NCBI RefSeq assembly: GCF_003610295.1
Contig: NZ_RAPV01000003.1
Coordinates: 124,001 to 188,000, forward strand
Length of the DNA stretch: 64,000 nt
Source of the DNA: Paraburkholderia sp. BL23I1N1
GTDB taxonomy: Bacteria; Pseudomonadota; Gammaproteobacteria; Burkholderiales; Burkholderiaceae
Direction: 5' to 3'
Shown here: positions 39,741 through 48,191 of the stretch, piece after piece
Layout of the letters: the number at the start of each line of letters is the position of its first letter
Position numbering within the stretch: the stretch's first letter is position 1
Notes under the pieces: model-generated
Databases searched by the model: none
What the model saw: only the letters and a program-made list of their open reading frames with translations
Told to the model about the DNA's origin: nothing
Translations under genes and position numbers: made by a program

Positions 39741-40865
39741 CTAAGCCTTCAGCAAGGTGCGCGAATGCCGCTCGATGTTCCAGTTCGGCTCGGTCTCCAG
39801 CAGCAAAGCGCGTAACCGGTCCACCTGTTCGGCAAGCCGCTGCCCAAGCCAATACGGCCCTTGCAAATCGGGCGGCAATTCAAGCGCCGCGTCGCGATGC
39901 GCCTCGGCGAGCGGCGACGCGGCCGGAATGCGGACGTTCGTCGCGCGGCCAAAGCGCAGGCCGCGCGCCATCGCCAGCAGAATGGCGCGCACGGCGCGCA
40001 CCTCGGCGCCGCATTCCCGTGCATACGCCGCGCGCGCCGCGGCGTCGGCGCGCATCAGCGGGCCGGTCGCCAGCAATTCCAGCGAACTGAGCACCGAGCG
40101 ATGCAGCCGCTGGATCTCCTCGAGCCTGGCTTGCGGCACATCGATCTCCTTCGCCACCGAAGGCATCAGCGAGCGCAACTGAACCAGCCGCTTGTTGATC
40201 GCGAGAAAGCGTTTGACCTGTTCTTCCTCGCTGATCGTCTCCCCTTGCAGCAAACGGGTGTAGATCTGCGCGCAGGCGCGCAGATTGGCGGCGAGCCCAT
40301 AGCGCCACGAATAGGTCGCGTGCAGCGGCAACGCGAACGAAAACGCCAGCGCGATCACGATGCCGATCAGCACATTCAGCGTGCGCCATAGGCCGACGTC
40401 GATCAGATTGTCGCCATGGCCCGCCACGATGCACATTGTGATCGCCGTCAGCAGACCGATATACCCCGACGAACCGATCGCGAACCATGCGCAGACCCCC
40501 GCGACGATCGCCATCAGCACATAAGTGAGCGGCAGCGAGCCCAGCAAATTCTGCTGCAGGATCAGCAGGAGCCCGATCGTCGCGCCGAGCAGCGTCCCCG
40601 CCGCCCGGTCGGCGGCTTTCTTGCGGATATTGCCGTGATGCTGCAAGCCACCGATCACCACCAGCAGGGTCACCGACGACCAGATGCCGTGAGGAATGTT
40701 GATACCGGTGGTCGCGAGAATCGACACCAGCATCGCAACGCCCACGCGCAGGCTATGCAGCATCTTCGCGTGGCGATAGCGGTAGTACGGCGACGTGATC
40801 GTGCGCACCATGCGGCTAATGGCCGAGCGGCGGGCGATCACGTGAGGGGAATCGGCAGAAGCCAT
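39741..40865 (-). CDS. FUSC family membrane protein (aromatic acid exporter-like)
   Basis: A 374-residue protein with about six transmembrane helices in residues 30-180 (LRVGVAMLVSILATTGINIPHGIWSSVTLLVVIGGLQHHGNIRKKAADRAAGTLLGATIGL) and a soluble helical C-terminal half. The HGNIRKKAADRAAGTLLGA motif is typical of FUSC/AaeB-like half transporters. Family members export aromatic acids or drugs. A strong terminator at 40932 isolates it from the mctP operon upstream. Confidence 0.85.
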   Translation of the reverse strand: MASADSPHVIARRSAISRMVRTITSPYYRYRHAKMLHSLRVGVAMLVSILATTGINIPHGIWSSVTLLVVIGGLQHHGNIRKKAADRAAGTLLGATIGLLLILQQNLLGSLPLTYVLMAIVAGVCAWFAIGSSGYIGLLTAITMCIVAGHGDNLIDVGLWRTLNVLIGIVIALAFSFALPLHATYSWRYGLAANLRACAQIYTRLLQGETISEEEQVKRFLAINKRLVQLRSLMPSVAKEIDVPQARLEEIQRLHRSVLSSLELLATGPLMRADAAARAAYARECGAEVRAVRAILLAMARGLRFGRATNVRIPAASPLAEAHRDAALELPPDLQGPYWLGQRLAEQVDRLRALLLETEPNWNIERHSRTLLKA

Positions 40866-40931
40866 GGCTCGCGCGACGGGCGCTTTTTAGGACAGTTCCG
40901 CTATCGTGCCCTGGGGTGCCCCGGAAAGACA

Positions 40932-40961
40932 AACGCCCGCAGACTTTTGTCTGCGGGCGTT
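40932..40961 (-). terminator. Rho-independent terminator of the mctP operon
   Basis: A 13-bp perfect stem (AACGCCCGCAGAC with GTCTGCGGGCGTT) with a 4-nt loop; T-rich after it on the minus strand. It lies 42 bp after the mctP stop. Confidence 0.9.
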
Positions 40962-41002
40962 GCTTTTCCAGGCGGAACAGAAAAGCTGATTTAGCGGCTA
41001 AT

Positions 41003-42565
41003 TCAGCGGCTGACTTCGCCTTCGACCACATCCAGATAGTCTTCCGGACGGGTGCGGTCCTCGGCGCGCTGCATGCCGAACAACCGCACGAGCAGGCTCA
41101 CCACCACCGCAACCACCAGGTTGACGATCAGCGACCACACCGCCGCGTAGCCGGGGATCGCCATACCGAACAGGTGGATCGTGAAGATCGAGCTCGCCAG
41201 CTTCAGCGATATCGCCATCCACGTGCCGGTTGCGATACCAACCGCCCAGCCGATCAGGAGGCCGCGGTAGTCGAGCATGCGCGTGTAGAGACCCAGCACG
41301 ATGGCCGGCAGCGTCTGGATGATCCAGATACCGCCCAGCAATTGCAGCTGAATCGCGTACGTAAGCGGCAAACCGAGAATGAACGCGACCGCGCCGACCT
41401 TGACGATCAGCGACACCAGTTTGGCGACGTTGGTCTCCTGCTCATGCGACATGTTGCGGTTCACGAACTCCTTGTGGATATTGCGCGTGTACAGGTTCGC
41501 GGCCGCAATCGACATGATCGCCGCCGGCACCAGCGCGCCGATACCGATCGCCGCGAACGCCACGCCGACGAACCACGACGGGAAGAAGTGCAGGAACAGC
41601 GCCGGCACCGCGAAGTTCGGGCCGAACGCCTTGAAGTACGGCGCGAATTCCGGCATGTCCTTCACGCCCGACGCCAGAGCCATGAAGCCCAGCAGTGCGA
41701 GCAGGCCGAGCACCAGCGAGTAAGCCGGCAGCATCGCCATGTTGCGGCGGATCGTGTTACCCGACTTCGACGACAGCACCGCGGTGATCGAGTGCGGGTA
41801 CAGGAACAGCGCGAGCGCCGAGCCGACCGCAAGCGTTGCGTACGCGCTGTAGCCGTTCAGGCTCGACACGTCCGGCGCTTTCAGCAGCAGCTTGGCCGGC
41901 GGCACCACGCTGAAGATGTGGCCAAAGCCGCCCAGTTGCGGCGGAATCACAATGATCGCGGCAAAGATCACGACATAGATCAGTACATCCTTGACGACCG
42001 CGATCATGGCCGGTGCGCGCAGGCCCGACGTGTACGTGTACGCCGCCAGAATCGCGAACGCGATGATCAGCGGCAGATCGCCGACGAAGCCCTTGGTGTC
42101 GAAACCCAACGCGCCGATCACTACTTCGATACCGACCAGTTGCAGCGCGATGTACGGCATCGTCGCGACAATGCCGGTCACGGCGATCGCCAGCGCCAGC
42201 ATGCGGCTGCCATAGCGAGCCGAGACGAAGTCGGCCGATGTCACGTAGCCTTGACGTTTGGCGATGCTCCACAGTTTCGGGAACACCACGAACGCGAACG
42301 GATAGATCAGGATCGTATACGGCAGCGCGAAGAAGCCTGTTGCGCCCGCACCGAACACCAGCGCCGGCACGGCGATGAAGGTGTAGGCGGTGTACAGGTC
42401 GCCGCCCAGCAGGAACCACGTGACGATCGTGCCGAAGCGCCGGCCGCCGAGGCCCCACTCTTCCAGATGGGCCAGGTCGCCTTTGCGCCAATGGGCCGCG
42501 ACAAAGCCAAGAATGGTGACGCCGATGAAAAACAGGACGAAGACGAAAGTTGCGGTGGCGTTCAT
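41003..42565 (-). CDS. mctP: Monocarboxylate uptake permease MctP (sodium:solute symporter family)
   Basis: A 520-residue polytopic protein of the sodium:solute symporter fold with 13 or so hydrophobic segments. The N-terminal WGLGGRRFGTIVTWFLLGGDLYTAYTF and GYVTSADFVSARYGSRMLALAIAVTG regions match the MctP/pyruvate-lactate-alanine permease group. The ATG at 42565 shares one base with the stop codon of the DUF3311 gene (TAATG), so translation is probably coupled. It imports lactate, pyruvate or similar acids; exact substrate unproven. Confidence 0.88.
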   Translation of the reverse strand: MNATATFVFVLFFIGVTILGFVAAHWRKGDLAHLEEWGLGGRRFGTIVTWFLLGGDLYTAYTFIAVPALVFGAGATGFFALPYTILIYPFAFVVFPKLWSIAKRQGYVTSADFVSARYGSRMLALAIAVTGIVATMPYIALQLVGIEVVIGALGFDTKGFVGDLPLIIAFAILAAYTYTSGLRAPAMIAVVKDVLIYVVIFAAIIVIPPQLGGFGHIFSVVPPAKLLLKAPDVSSLNGYSAYATLAVGSALALFLYPHSITAVLSSKSGNTIRRNMAMLPAYSLVLGLLALLGFMALASGVKDMPEFAPYFKAFGPNFAVPALFLHFFPSWFVGVAFAAIGIGALVPAAIMSIAAANLYTRNIHKEFVNRNMSHEQETNVAKLVSLIVKVGAVAFILGLPLTYAIQLQLLGGIWIIQTLPAIVLGLYTRMLDYRGLLIGWAVGIATGTWMAISLKLASSIFTIHLFGMAIPGYAAVWSLIVNLVVAVVVSLLVRLFGMQRAEDRTRPEDYLDVVEGEVSR

Positions 42566-42813
42566 TATTGTGCGCCCCCTTGCGAGCTGCCCGGGTTGCC
42601 CGATGAGCGGGTCCTGGTCTTGAAGTACACGAGCGCCGTGATGATCGCGCTGATCAGCACCCAGAGGAGCTGATACCAGTAGAAGAACGGAAAATCGAAC
42701 AGCTGCGGTTCGACCTTGTTATATGACGGCACCCAGATCATTGCGATCCAGGGCAACAGCAGCAACCAGAGCCAGTGCTTGCTGGCTTTGTTCGCGTCGG
42801 CGTCGTGAGCCAT
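42565..42813 (-). CDS. DUF3311 family small membrane protein
   Basis: An 82-residue protein with two hydrophobic helices (WLWLLLLPWIAMIWVPSYNKVEPQLFDFPFFYWYQLLWVLISAIITALVYF). The WVPSYNKVEPQLFGFPFFYWYQLLWV-like core is the DUF3311 hallmark. It is regularly found upstream of sodium:solute symporter genes, where it is thought to be an accessory subunit. A GAGGAGACGTC ribosome-binding site precedes the ATG, and the stop overlaps the mctP start. Confidence 0.9.
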   Translation of the reverse strand: MAHDADANKASKHWLWLLLLPWIAMIWVPSYNKVEPQLFDFPFFYWYQLLWVLISAIITALVYFKTRTRSSGNPGSSQGGAQ

Positions 42814-43235
42814 GACGTCTCCTCTTCCCTATTATTGAAATGTTGGCCCGTGTTTTGACGGGTGGTGGATCCCTCGTCGCAGGTAGGCCACGGGGTCCCC
42901 GAAAGCTTCGAAAGAGTATAAGAGCGTTTAACGTCCGGTCAAGCAGGGCCGACCCGAGGCGGGACGATGGCCTGGAGGCTCGTGGGACGGGGCTTCGACG
43001 CGGGTGGGATACTGCTTCGACGCATCGCGGGACGCTCGGTGCGGCAGCGGGCTGAGGCCGGATGACCGATGCTGGGCTCGCCCGTGGAGCCCCTGGGCGA
43101 ATCGCGAACCAGCTGTGCGATGCGCGATGGGTCGTGGCGTTGATGCGTTGGCGACCGTCGCGTGGGCGCAACGGCGGCGGCCTTTTCAATCCTGCCGCAG
43201 TCGAGCCGGCTTGCCCGGCCCGACTGCTTCACTCA
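42814..43235. other. Intergenic region, no gene seen
   Basis: About 422 bp between the DUF3311 start and the spermidine-synthase-like stop. The only notable features are the DUF3311 ribosome-binding site and an AT-rich AATAAT (around 42830-42840) that could be its -10. No coding frame of natural composition. Confidence 0.5.
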
Positions 43236-44162
43236 TCAGATCGAGAACGAACCGCCGTTCTGACCGGTCGATTCCTGCAGACCCTTGATCCACTTGCGCG
43301 CCGGCAAGCCGAGTTCCGCTTCGATCAGCTTTGCGCGCGCCTGCAGCGCTGGGAACGGCACGTCGAGCGCCGGACCCGAGAATGCGATTGCGATGCGGTT
43401 GCCGTCATGCACTTCCGGCAGCGCGACCACGCGGCCGTCGAACGCTTCATTCAGACGCTTCATGTTGCGCACGAAACTTGGATGGTCACCGAACAGGTTG
43501 ATCGTCACCACGCCGGCGTCGGTCAGACACGCGCGCACCGCACGGTAAAAGCCGACGCTATCGAGCACCGGGCCGCGCGCGGTCGCATCGTACACGTCGA
43601 TCTGCAGCGCGCCGATCGTGCCGTGGTTGGCGCGGTCGTTGACGAAGTCCCAGGCGTCCATTTCGTGCACGGTCAGACGCGCGTCGTCGTGCGGCAGTTC
43701 GAACATCGTGCGCGCGGCCACGACCACGGCCGGGTTCACTTCGACCGCGTCCACTTTCGCGCGCTTCAGGAAGCGGTGTGCAAACTTGGTCAGCGCGGCT
43801 GCGCCGAGACCGAGCTGGACGATGCGCTTAGGGGTTTCGATGAACAGCAGCCAGGCCATCATCTGCTCTGCGTATTCGAGTTCGATGTGATCCGGCTTGC
43901 GCAGGCGCATCGCGCCTTGCACCCATTCCGTGCCGAAGTGCAGGAAGCGCACGCCGCCCTCTTCCGAGAATGTGACCGGTGCGAATCGCGGCTTGCGCGG
44001 CGTTTCGATTTGCGGCGCGTTGTGCAGGTCGTCGTCGTCGTGCGGCGCGCGCTTTTTGTTGCGCACTACTTTCTGTTTGTTCAGCGTGTGGTCGCCGCCG
44101 TCAGCGTTCTTGTTGCGGAAAGCACGTGCTTCAGCCGAGGCGCGCTTGATCAATTTCGTCAT
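43236..44162 (-). CDS. Spermidine synthase-like methyltransferase-fold protein
   Basis: A 308-residue protein. The first 55 residues are Lys/Arg/Asn-rich and look disordered. The rest has a polyamine-synthase Rossmann fold: RIVQLGLGAAALTKFAHRFL (motif I), VDAVEVNPAVVVAARTMFEL, RLTVHEMDAWDFVND (motif II-like acid), and ALQIDVYDATARGPVLDS. This matches SpeE-like proteins of unknown substrate that lack the full spermidine-synthase gate residues. It overlaps the upstream glycosylase gene by four bases (ATGA), so it is translationally coupled to it. True aminopropyltransferase activity is uncertain. Confidence 0.8.
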   Translation of the reverse strand: MTKLIKRASAEARAFRNKNADGGDHTLNKQKVVRNKKRAPHDDDDLHNAPQIETPRKPRFAPVTFSEEGGVRFLHFGTEWVQGAMRLRKPDHIELEYAEQMMAWLLFIETPKRIVQLGLGAAALTKFAHRFLKRAKVDAVEVNPAVVVAARTMFELPHDDARLTVHEMDAWDFVNDRANHGTIGALQIDVYDATARGPVLDSVGFYRAVRACLTDAGVVTINLFGDHPSFVRNMKRLNEAFDGRVVALPEVHDGNRIAIAFSGPALDVPFPALQARAKLIEAELGLPARKWIKGLQESTGQNGGSFSI

Positions 44163-44632
44163 GTAAGGATGTCGCGCCAGAGACGCAATTTTTGGTCGAA
44201 CGAGAGCATAGCATTCGCCGGACTCGACGAAGGCAATACGAGGGTGGCGTAGCCGGCTTCACCGATCACCGGCGCAAAGCGGCCCGCCGACTTGCCGTTG
44301 AAGCAGACTTTGGCAAGCTTCGGCGCGTGGGCACGCAACGAAGCGAAATCGTTGGGACTGGCGTTGCGGATCGCGGCGTCGAGACTGCCTTCGCGCTCGC
44401 AGGCGGCGAGCACGTCCCACACGCCGATACCGTGCGATAACAAACGCCTGAGCCGCTCTTCATAGGGGAGTTCGGGAAGCGGTTCGTCGAGCACCGTGCC
44501 GAGCAAACGCCAGAATTGATTGCGCGGATGCGCGTAATACTGCGTCGCCACAAGCGACGCCTCGCCGGGAAAGCTGCCGAGAACCAGCGTGTGCGTATCC
44601 GCCGCGACAACGGGAGGAAAGCCGCGCAGCAT
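44159..44632 (-). CDS. DNA-deoxyinosine (hypoxanthine) glycosylase, UDG family 6
   Basis: A 157-residue DNA repair glycosylase of the uracil-DNA glycosylase fold. Motif 1 is LVLGSFPGEASLVATQYYAHPRNQFWRLLG and motif 2 LPSSSPANA. The asparagine in HPRNQFW takes the position used by hypoxanthine-DNA glycosylases. It removes deaminated adenine (hypoxanthine) from DNA. The gene overlaps both neighbours: its ATG shares one base with the ubiC stop (TGATG) and its stop overlaps the next ATG by four bases. Confidence 0.85.
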   Translation of the reverse strand: MLRGFPPVVAADTHTLVLGSFPGEASLVATQYYAHPRNQFWRLLGTVLDEPLPELPYEERLRRLLSHGIGVWDVLAACEREGSLDAAIRNASPNDFASLRAHAPKLAKVCFNGKSAGRFAPVIGEAGYATLVLPSSSPANAMLSFDQKLRLWRDILT

Positions 44633-45384
44633 CAGCGCTTCACCTTGATGTCGGATGCCGGCGTGTGCGCGGATTCACGCGCCGCCCGCTCAGAAAGGTG
44701 TTCCTGCTCGGCACGCGACACACCATGAGCACGCGACGCCGTATGCTCGAGCGGCCGGCCATGCTCCCGCATATGCGGACGCTGCGGCGCGTGCGCGGAC
44801 GCCGGGTGCGCCGACCGTGTACTCGCCGCAGACGCCAGATGCGTCCACAGCGCGGGCAGCATGCATTCCGTCACCATCAGCGGCGCGCCGTGACGCTCGA
44901 ACACCGAGCGGCGCGCAACCAGCGCGTGTGGCGGCATGCCATCGATTTCAAGCACCGCCAGCCCGTACAGCGGATGACGAGCCGTCAGTCTGCGACTTAC
45001 CAGCGACGAACGCGCGACGCTGCTATCGCTGTAGAGCAACTCGGCGAGCGGCCGGGTGCGCAGCCGGCGCGTGGCCTGCCACACGCCGACGCTCGCCGCC
45101 AGCGGCGCCACACTGTGCGCGGCGACAAACGGCACGCCGTCCACCGAGAGCACCACTTCCCGCACCCACACCGGTGCGCGCGGCACGAGCCCGAGCGCGG
45201 CGTACTCGTCCGCCCATGGCAACGCGACGGCTTCACGCGTCACGCGCACGGCGACTTCGCCGAGCGTGCGCAGATGCGCGGTCAGCGATCCACCGCGGGT
45301 CAACCAGTCTTTCTGGGCGGCGCTAAAGCCGGGCAAGGGCGCGACGCGCCAGTGGGCGTCAGCGGCATCGAAACGGATAGGCAT
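44632..45384 (-). CDS. ubiC: Chorismate lyase (chorismate to 4-hydroxybenzoate)
   Basis: A 250-residue protein whose first 190 residues match UbiC, the first enzyme of ubiquinone synthesis. [22 protein letters not shown] contains the product-binding arginine and the catalytic glutamate-bearing strand [11 protein letters not shown] is intact. The usual length is about 165-180; the last 60 residues here (Ser/Ala/His/Arg-rich, [15 protein letters not shown]) are an extra tail. It is the first gene of the overlapping ubiC/glycosylase/SpeE-like operon. Confidence 0.88.
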   Translation of the reverse strand: MPIRFDAADAHWRVAPLPGFSAAQKDWLTRGGSLTAHLRTLGEVAVRVTREAVALPWADEYAALGLVPRAPVWVREVVLSVDGVPFVAAHSVAPLAASVGVWQATRRLRTRPLAELLYSDSSVARSSLVSRRLTARHPLYGLAVLEIDGMPPHALVARRSVFERHGAPLMVTECMLPALWTHLASAASTRSAHPASAHAPQRPHMREHGRPLEHTASRAHGVSRAEQEHLSERAARESAHTPASDIKVKR

Positions 45385-45628
45385 GGTGTCGGATTATAAC
45401 GGCGACGCCGTCGGAGGATTGCCAAGCCCTTACCCTCCTTCCGTCAGGAAATTCGATTGACAGCGATTCGGATGCTGACCTGTTTCAATCAGACGCCGAT
45501 TTCAGAGTGTTCCGATTCTCCCTGGCCCGCGACGCGCGATACAACCTCCGTGCATTACAAAAGTCGACGGTTCGCCTGCGATCGAAAGGCGTGCCATGTG
45601 ATCGAGTTCCGAAGGAGAAAGAGAAAAT

Positions 45629-46135
45629 ATGAGAACAGTCCTGAGCGTAACGGTGTGCGCCATGTCCGTCCTGCTGGTGGCAGGTTGCGCGGCGCCGCTG
45701 AATCGCGATAAAGAAACATCGTTGAACAAGGCCGTTGGCATCGAAGTGACGTCAGTCGCTAACGGTGTCTCAGTCAAGCTGCCCGAAACCGCGCTGTTCG
45801 AGTTCGGTAAATCAGAAGTGCGCGGCGATGCAGCGGCTGTGGTCAATCGCTCCGCCGTTCTGCTCAAGCGCAGCAAGAAGCCGATGCTGGTCGAGGGCTA
45901 TACCGACAACGTCGGCACGCTCGACTATAACAAGCAGCTTTCCGAAGAGCGCGCCACTGCGGTAGGTTATGCGCTCGTGGCACGCGGCGTGGCGATGGAC
46001 CGGATCCGGACAAAGGGCAACGCGTACAACAACCCCGTCGCCAGCAACGATACGGCCGAAGGGCGCGCGCTGAACCGGCGCACGGAAATTGTCGTGCGCG
46101 GCGAAACGATGGATACGCTGATGGGAAAGCAATAA
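45629..46135 (+). CDS. OmpA family outer-membrane lipoprotein
   Basis: A 168-residue predicted lipoprotein. Lipobox LLVAGC lies at about residues 15-20. The OmpA C-terminal peptidoglycan-binding domain follows: LFEFGKSEV (F-D-x-G-x-S-like), VEGYTDNVGTLDYNKQLSEERATAVGYALVARGV, and NDTAEGRALNRRTEIVV with the conserved R that binds diaminopimelate. A strong AAGGAGAAAGAG ribosome-binding site precedes the ATG. It probably tethers the outer membrane to peptidoglycan. It marks the left border of the decayed islet. Confidence 0.92.
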   Translation: MRTVLSVTVCAMSVLLVAGCAAPLNRDKETSLNKAVGIEVTSVANGVSVKLPETALFEFGKSEVRGDAAAVVNRSAVLLKRSKKPMLVEGYTDNVGTLDYNKQLSEERATAVGYALVARGVAMDRIRTKGNAYNNPVASNDTAEGRALNRRTEIVVRGETMDTLMGKQ

Positions 46136-46180
46136 ATAGCAGGCGTTAACTACCCGGTCGCCAGCAATCTCGGGTGACCA

Positions 46181-46203
46181 ATCGGGCGCTCCCAGCGCCC
46201 GAT
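46181..46203. terminator. Terminator after the OmpA-like gene
   Basis: A 10-bp perfect stem (ATCGGGCGCT with AGCGCCCGAT) around CCC, followed by TTTC. It could also end the truncated minus-strand frame that stops at 46205. Confidence 0.75.
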
Positions 46204-46204
46204 T

Positions 46205-46298
46205 TCAAACTTCCACGTAGTCGCGCAGCGCGGTCTGCACATCATCAAGCACCGTATCCCATCGGCCCAGCTCCCGCTGCCTGAACAGGCGCGCTGAC
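46205..46298 (-). pseudogene. 3' tail of a gene cut by the IS6-family element
   Basis: Reading the minus strand from the IS edge gives about 30 gene-like codons, RLFRQRELGRWDTVLDDVQ and then TALRDYVEV, ending in TGA at 46205-46207. Codon choice is typical of the genome. The 5' part is absent: the frame runs into the left end of the insertion sequence at 46299, and the DNA beyond the right end of the element encodes something else (a mazE-like remnant). I do not recognise the family from this short tail. Confidence 0.6.
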
Positions 46299-47129
46299 GG
46301 CGTTGTCACATTAAAGTGTTCGCGTCGCAGTAGTGCGATGAACGGAGCTTTTCTCAAAAACCGGACGGATTTTGGCTAAGCTCGGTGAAACGATGCCATG
46401 CGGCAAAGCGATCGCCGAGTTGTTTGCGGTGGAGCGAGGCACGTAGTAGATGTCGCTTCAGTGCGAAGTGCTGCCGGATCGGTCCGAAATTCGACAGGAA
46501 CGCTTGCGTGCGTTCAGGATCGCGGAAACCACGCATGCGGCGCTCGCGTTCTCGCGTGGGTTGATGACTATTTTCGGCCCGGTTGTTCACTCGGGCGCTG
46601 GCTTTGACGAAAACGTGCTTCACGTTTGCCAGTTCAGGGATCTCGGCCTTCGCCGCCGGATAGCTGCGCAACCGGTCAGTGACAATCTTGCGCGGCACCT
46701 CAGGACAAGCCACCAGGACACGTTTGAAGAATCGTTTCGCCGCAGCCTTGTCGCGCCGCTTCTGCAGCAGGATATCAAGTCCGGCGCCATGCTGATCGAC
46801 TGCCCGCCAAAGTAGATAAGGCTCACCGCGTAGCGTCACAAACACCTCATCCAGATGCCACGTGGTGCCCGGCTTGCGACGAGCAGCCTTGACGCGATGC
46901 GAGAAGCCAGCGCCGAATTTGTCGCACCAGCGCCGCACTGTTTCATAGCTGACGATTACACCGCGCTCGAACAGCAACTCTTCAATGTCGCGCAGGCTCA
47001 ATTGAAACCGGAAATACCAGCGAACGGCGCAACTGATAACGGCACCCGGGAATCGATGGCGATGGTACAGCGACATGGTTGTCTTCATCGCATTACTCTA
47101 CCAGCCCGACCCGTTACCGTGACAACGCC
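46299..47129 (-). mobile_element. IS6-family insertion sequence (831 bp)
   Basis: Perfect 11-bp terminal inverted repeats GGCGTTGTCAC (46299-46309) and its complement GTGACAACGCC (47119-47129) bracket a single transposase gene. Total length and gene layout fit the IS6 family (about 800-840 bp). Flanking 8-mers differ (GCGCTGAC left, CGTTCGCG right), so there is no target-site duplication, which suggests a rearrangement or adjacent deletion after insertion. Confidence 0.88.
46354..47088 (-). CDS. IS6 family transposase
   Basis: A 244-residue DDE transposase. The N-terminus (FPGAVISCAVRWYFRFQLSLRDIEELLFERGVIVSYETVRRWC) is the IS6 helix-turn-helix. The catalytic acids lie in WHLDEVFVTLRGEPYLLWRAVD (first D), KIVTDRLRSYPAA (second D) and NRAENSHQPTRERERRMRGF (E). 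Length and motifs are intact, so the enzyme may be active. An ATG four codons in (47076) is an alternative start. Confidence 0.92.
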   Translation of the reverse strand: MKTTMSLYHRHRFPGAVISCAVRWYFRFQLSLRDIEELLFERGVIVSYETVRRWCDKFGAGFSHRVKAARRKPGTTWHLDEVFVTLRGEPYLLWRAVDQHGAGLDILLQKRRDKAAAKRFFKRVLVACPEVPRKIVTDRLRSYPAAKAEIPELANVKHVFVKASARVNNRAENSHQPTRERERRMRGFRDPERTQAFLSNFGPIRQHFALKRHLLRASLHRKQLGDRFAAWHRFTELSQNPSGF

Positions 47130-47340
47130 CGTTCGCGTTCTTCGGCCGGATGGGGGCTGCGAACAGGTCGAGGCGGCCAACAACTCGGCGAGCGTGCAGT
47201 GTGGCCGTGGCTTGGGATTGCATCACCAGGCGACCGGCTCGACGTCAAGGCCGACTATTGCACCGGCCCGCAGGCGCAGTTGATCGAGAAAGGCCAGCGC
47301 GACGTGCGGATAGCTGGGTGCTGCGAGAAGGGCCTCGTGG
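47130..47340 (-). pseudogene. mazE-like antitoxin remnant truncated by the insertion sequence
   Basis: On the minus strand one frame reads FLDQLRLRAGAIVGLDVEP (about 47262-47291), then meets an in-frame TGA, then continues in the same frame as NPKPRPHCTLAELLAAS (about 47165-47219). The second part matches the C-terminal half of MazE/ChpAI antitoxins (P-R-P-R-Y-T-L-x-E-L-L-A). A one-base shift near 47148 would give the expected S-A-E-E-R-E, and the reading stops at the IS right end (47129). The N-terminal W-G-N-S-x-x-V-R-I-P region is degenerate. No mazF toxin gene follows; it was probably lost with the sequence replaced by the IS. Confidence 0.6.
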
Positions 47341-47512
47341 CGAGGCGGTCCTCAACCACGAACGATGAAAGTGCGGTGCCGTGCTGCGCGCGGTCGCTGA
47401 CCAGACAAGCAGTTACCGCAGCCTGATTCTGCCGGCCAGGAACGACACTCATCGAGAATGCGGCCACGACTACACAGTCGAGACGGCACCGCGCCATAAC
47501 CGATTGGCAGAC
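47341..47512. other. Gap between mazE remnant and vapC, no gene seen
   Basis: About 170 bp with no protein-like frame. Probably leftover islet DNA. Confidence 0.4.
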
Positions 47513-47917
47513 TCATTTCCCGAATGGATTGAACACCGGTACGTCAAAGCGTTCAAAATCACGAACGTTTCTCGTCGCGACGGTGAGGTTGTGTGTCAGC
47601 GCGCTGGCCGCGATCATCGCGTCTTCATAGACCGTGTTCGACTGACGATGCATCAGCTTTGCCCAGAGCCGGAAGGTCGCAGCATCCATGGGCAAGACAT
47701 TGTAGGTTGTGCTGACCAGATCGGCCCACGCTTCTATTGCCGATGCCTTGTCGGCATCCTGCTCTCGCGTGATTTCGATGTCCGCCTGAATTTCGCCGAG
47801 CGTCACGGCAGAAAGATACATGTCGGCGTCCGCAATGCTTTCGAGCCATGACACGACGGCTCCATGCGGGCGTATCTTGCGAAGCTCCGAAACAACATTA
47901 GTATCAAGAAGAAACAC
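47513..47917 (-). CDS. vapC: PIN-domain ribonuclease toxin VapC
   Basis: A 134-residue PIN protein starting with GTG at 47917 (VFLLDTNVVSELRK). The metal-binding acids are in FLLDTNVVSEL (D and E), LSAVTLGEIQADIE and VYEDAMIAASALTHNLTVATRNVRDFERFDV (D and D). VapC toxins cut specific tRNAs or rRNA sites in the cytoplasm. The GTG lies seven bases after the antitoxin stop, preceded by TAAGG, so an ATG is not needed. All active-site acids look intact. The pair is probably functional. Confidence 0.88.
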   Translation of the reverse strand: MFLLDTNVVSELRKIRPHGAVVSWLESIADADMYLSAVTLGEIQADIEITREQDADKASAIEAWADLVSTTYNVLPMDAATFRLWAKLMHRQSNTVYEDAMIAASALTHNLTVATRNVRDFERFDVPVFNPFGK

Positions 47918-47924
47918 GGCGGCC

Positions 47925-48179
47925 TTACAGAGCAATAGTTGAGCGACGCTTCGCCCGTCCGCGCCGTGGAAGGTCAAAGTCACCACGGCCGACATCGGAC
48001 AACAGCAAGGCCTTCAGCGAGGGACGTGCAGCGTCATTGAGCCGTTTCCATTCCGCGATAGGCACCAGCACGGCCGTTTCTGCGCCGCGACGGGTCACTA
48101 CCTGTGGCCCCTCACTGACACAGGCATCAAGTAGCTCGCTGAAACGGGCTTTCGCGTCTTGTACAGGCCAAGTGTGCAT
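47925..48179 (-). CDS. vapB: Phd/YefM-type antitoxin (VapB partner)
   Basis: An 84-residue antitoxin. The N-terminal fold MHTWPVQDAKARFSELLDAC, then GPQVVTRRGAETAVLVPIAEWKRL, is the Phd/YefM DNA-binding and dimer domain. The C-terminus is basic (GDFDLPRRGRAKRRSTIAL), the part that would cover the toxin. A GGAGG Shine-Dalgarno eight bases upstream fixes the ATG at 48179. A repeated operator precedes it (48192-48212), so the pair is likely autoregulated. Confidence 0.9.
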   Translation of the reverse strand: MHTWPVQDAKARFSELLDACVSEGPQVVTRRGAETAVLVPIAEWKRLNDAARPSLKALLLSDVGRGDFDLPRRGRAKRRSTIAL

Positions 48180-48191
48180 GACGAACCTCCA

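Noticed and set aside
40916..42673. A 585-codon plus-strand frame opposite mctP
   Set aside because: Arg/Asp/His-rich antisense of a strong membrane transporter gene; no family-like motif.
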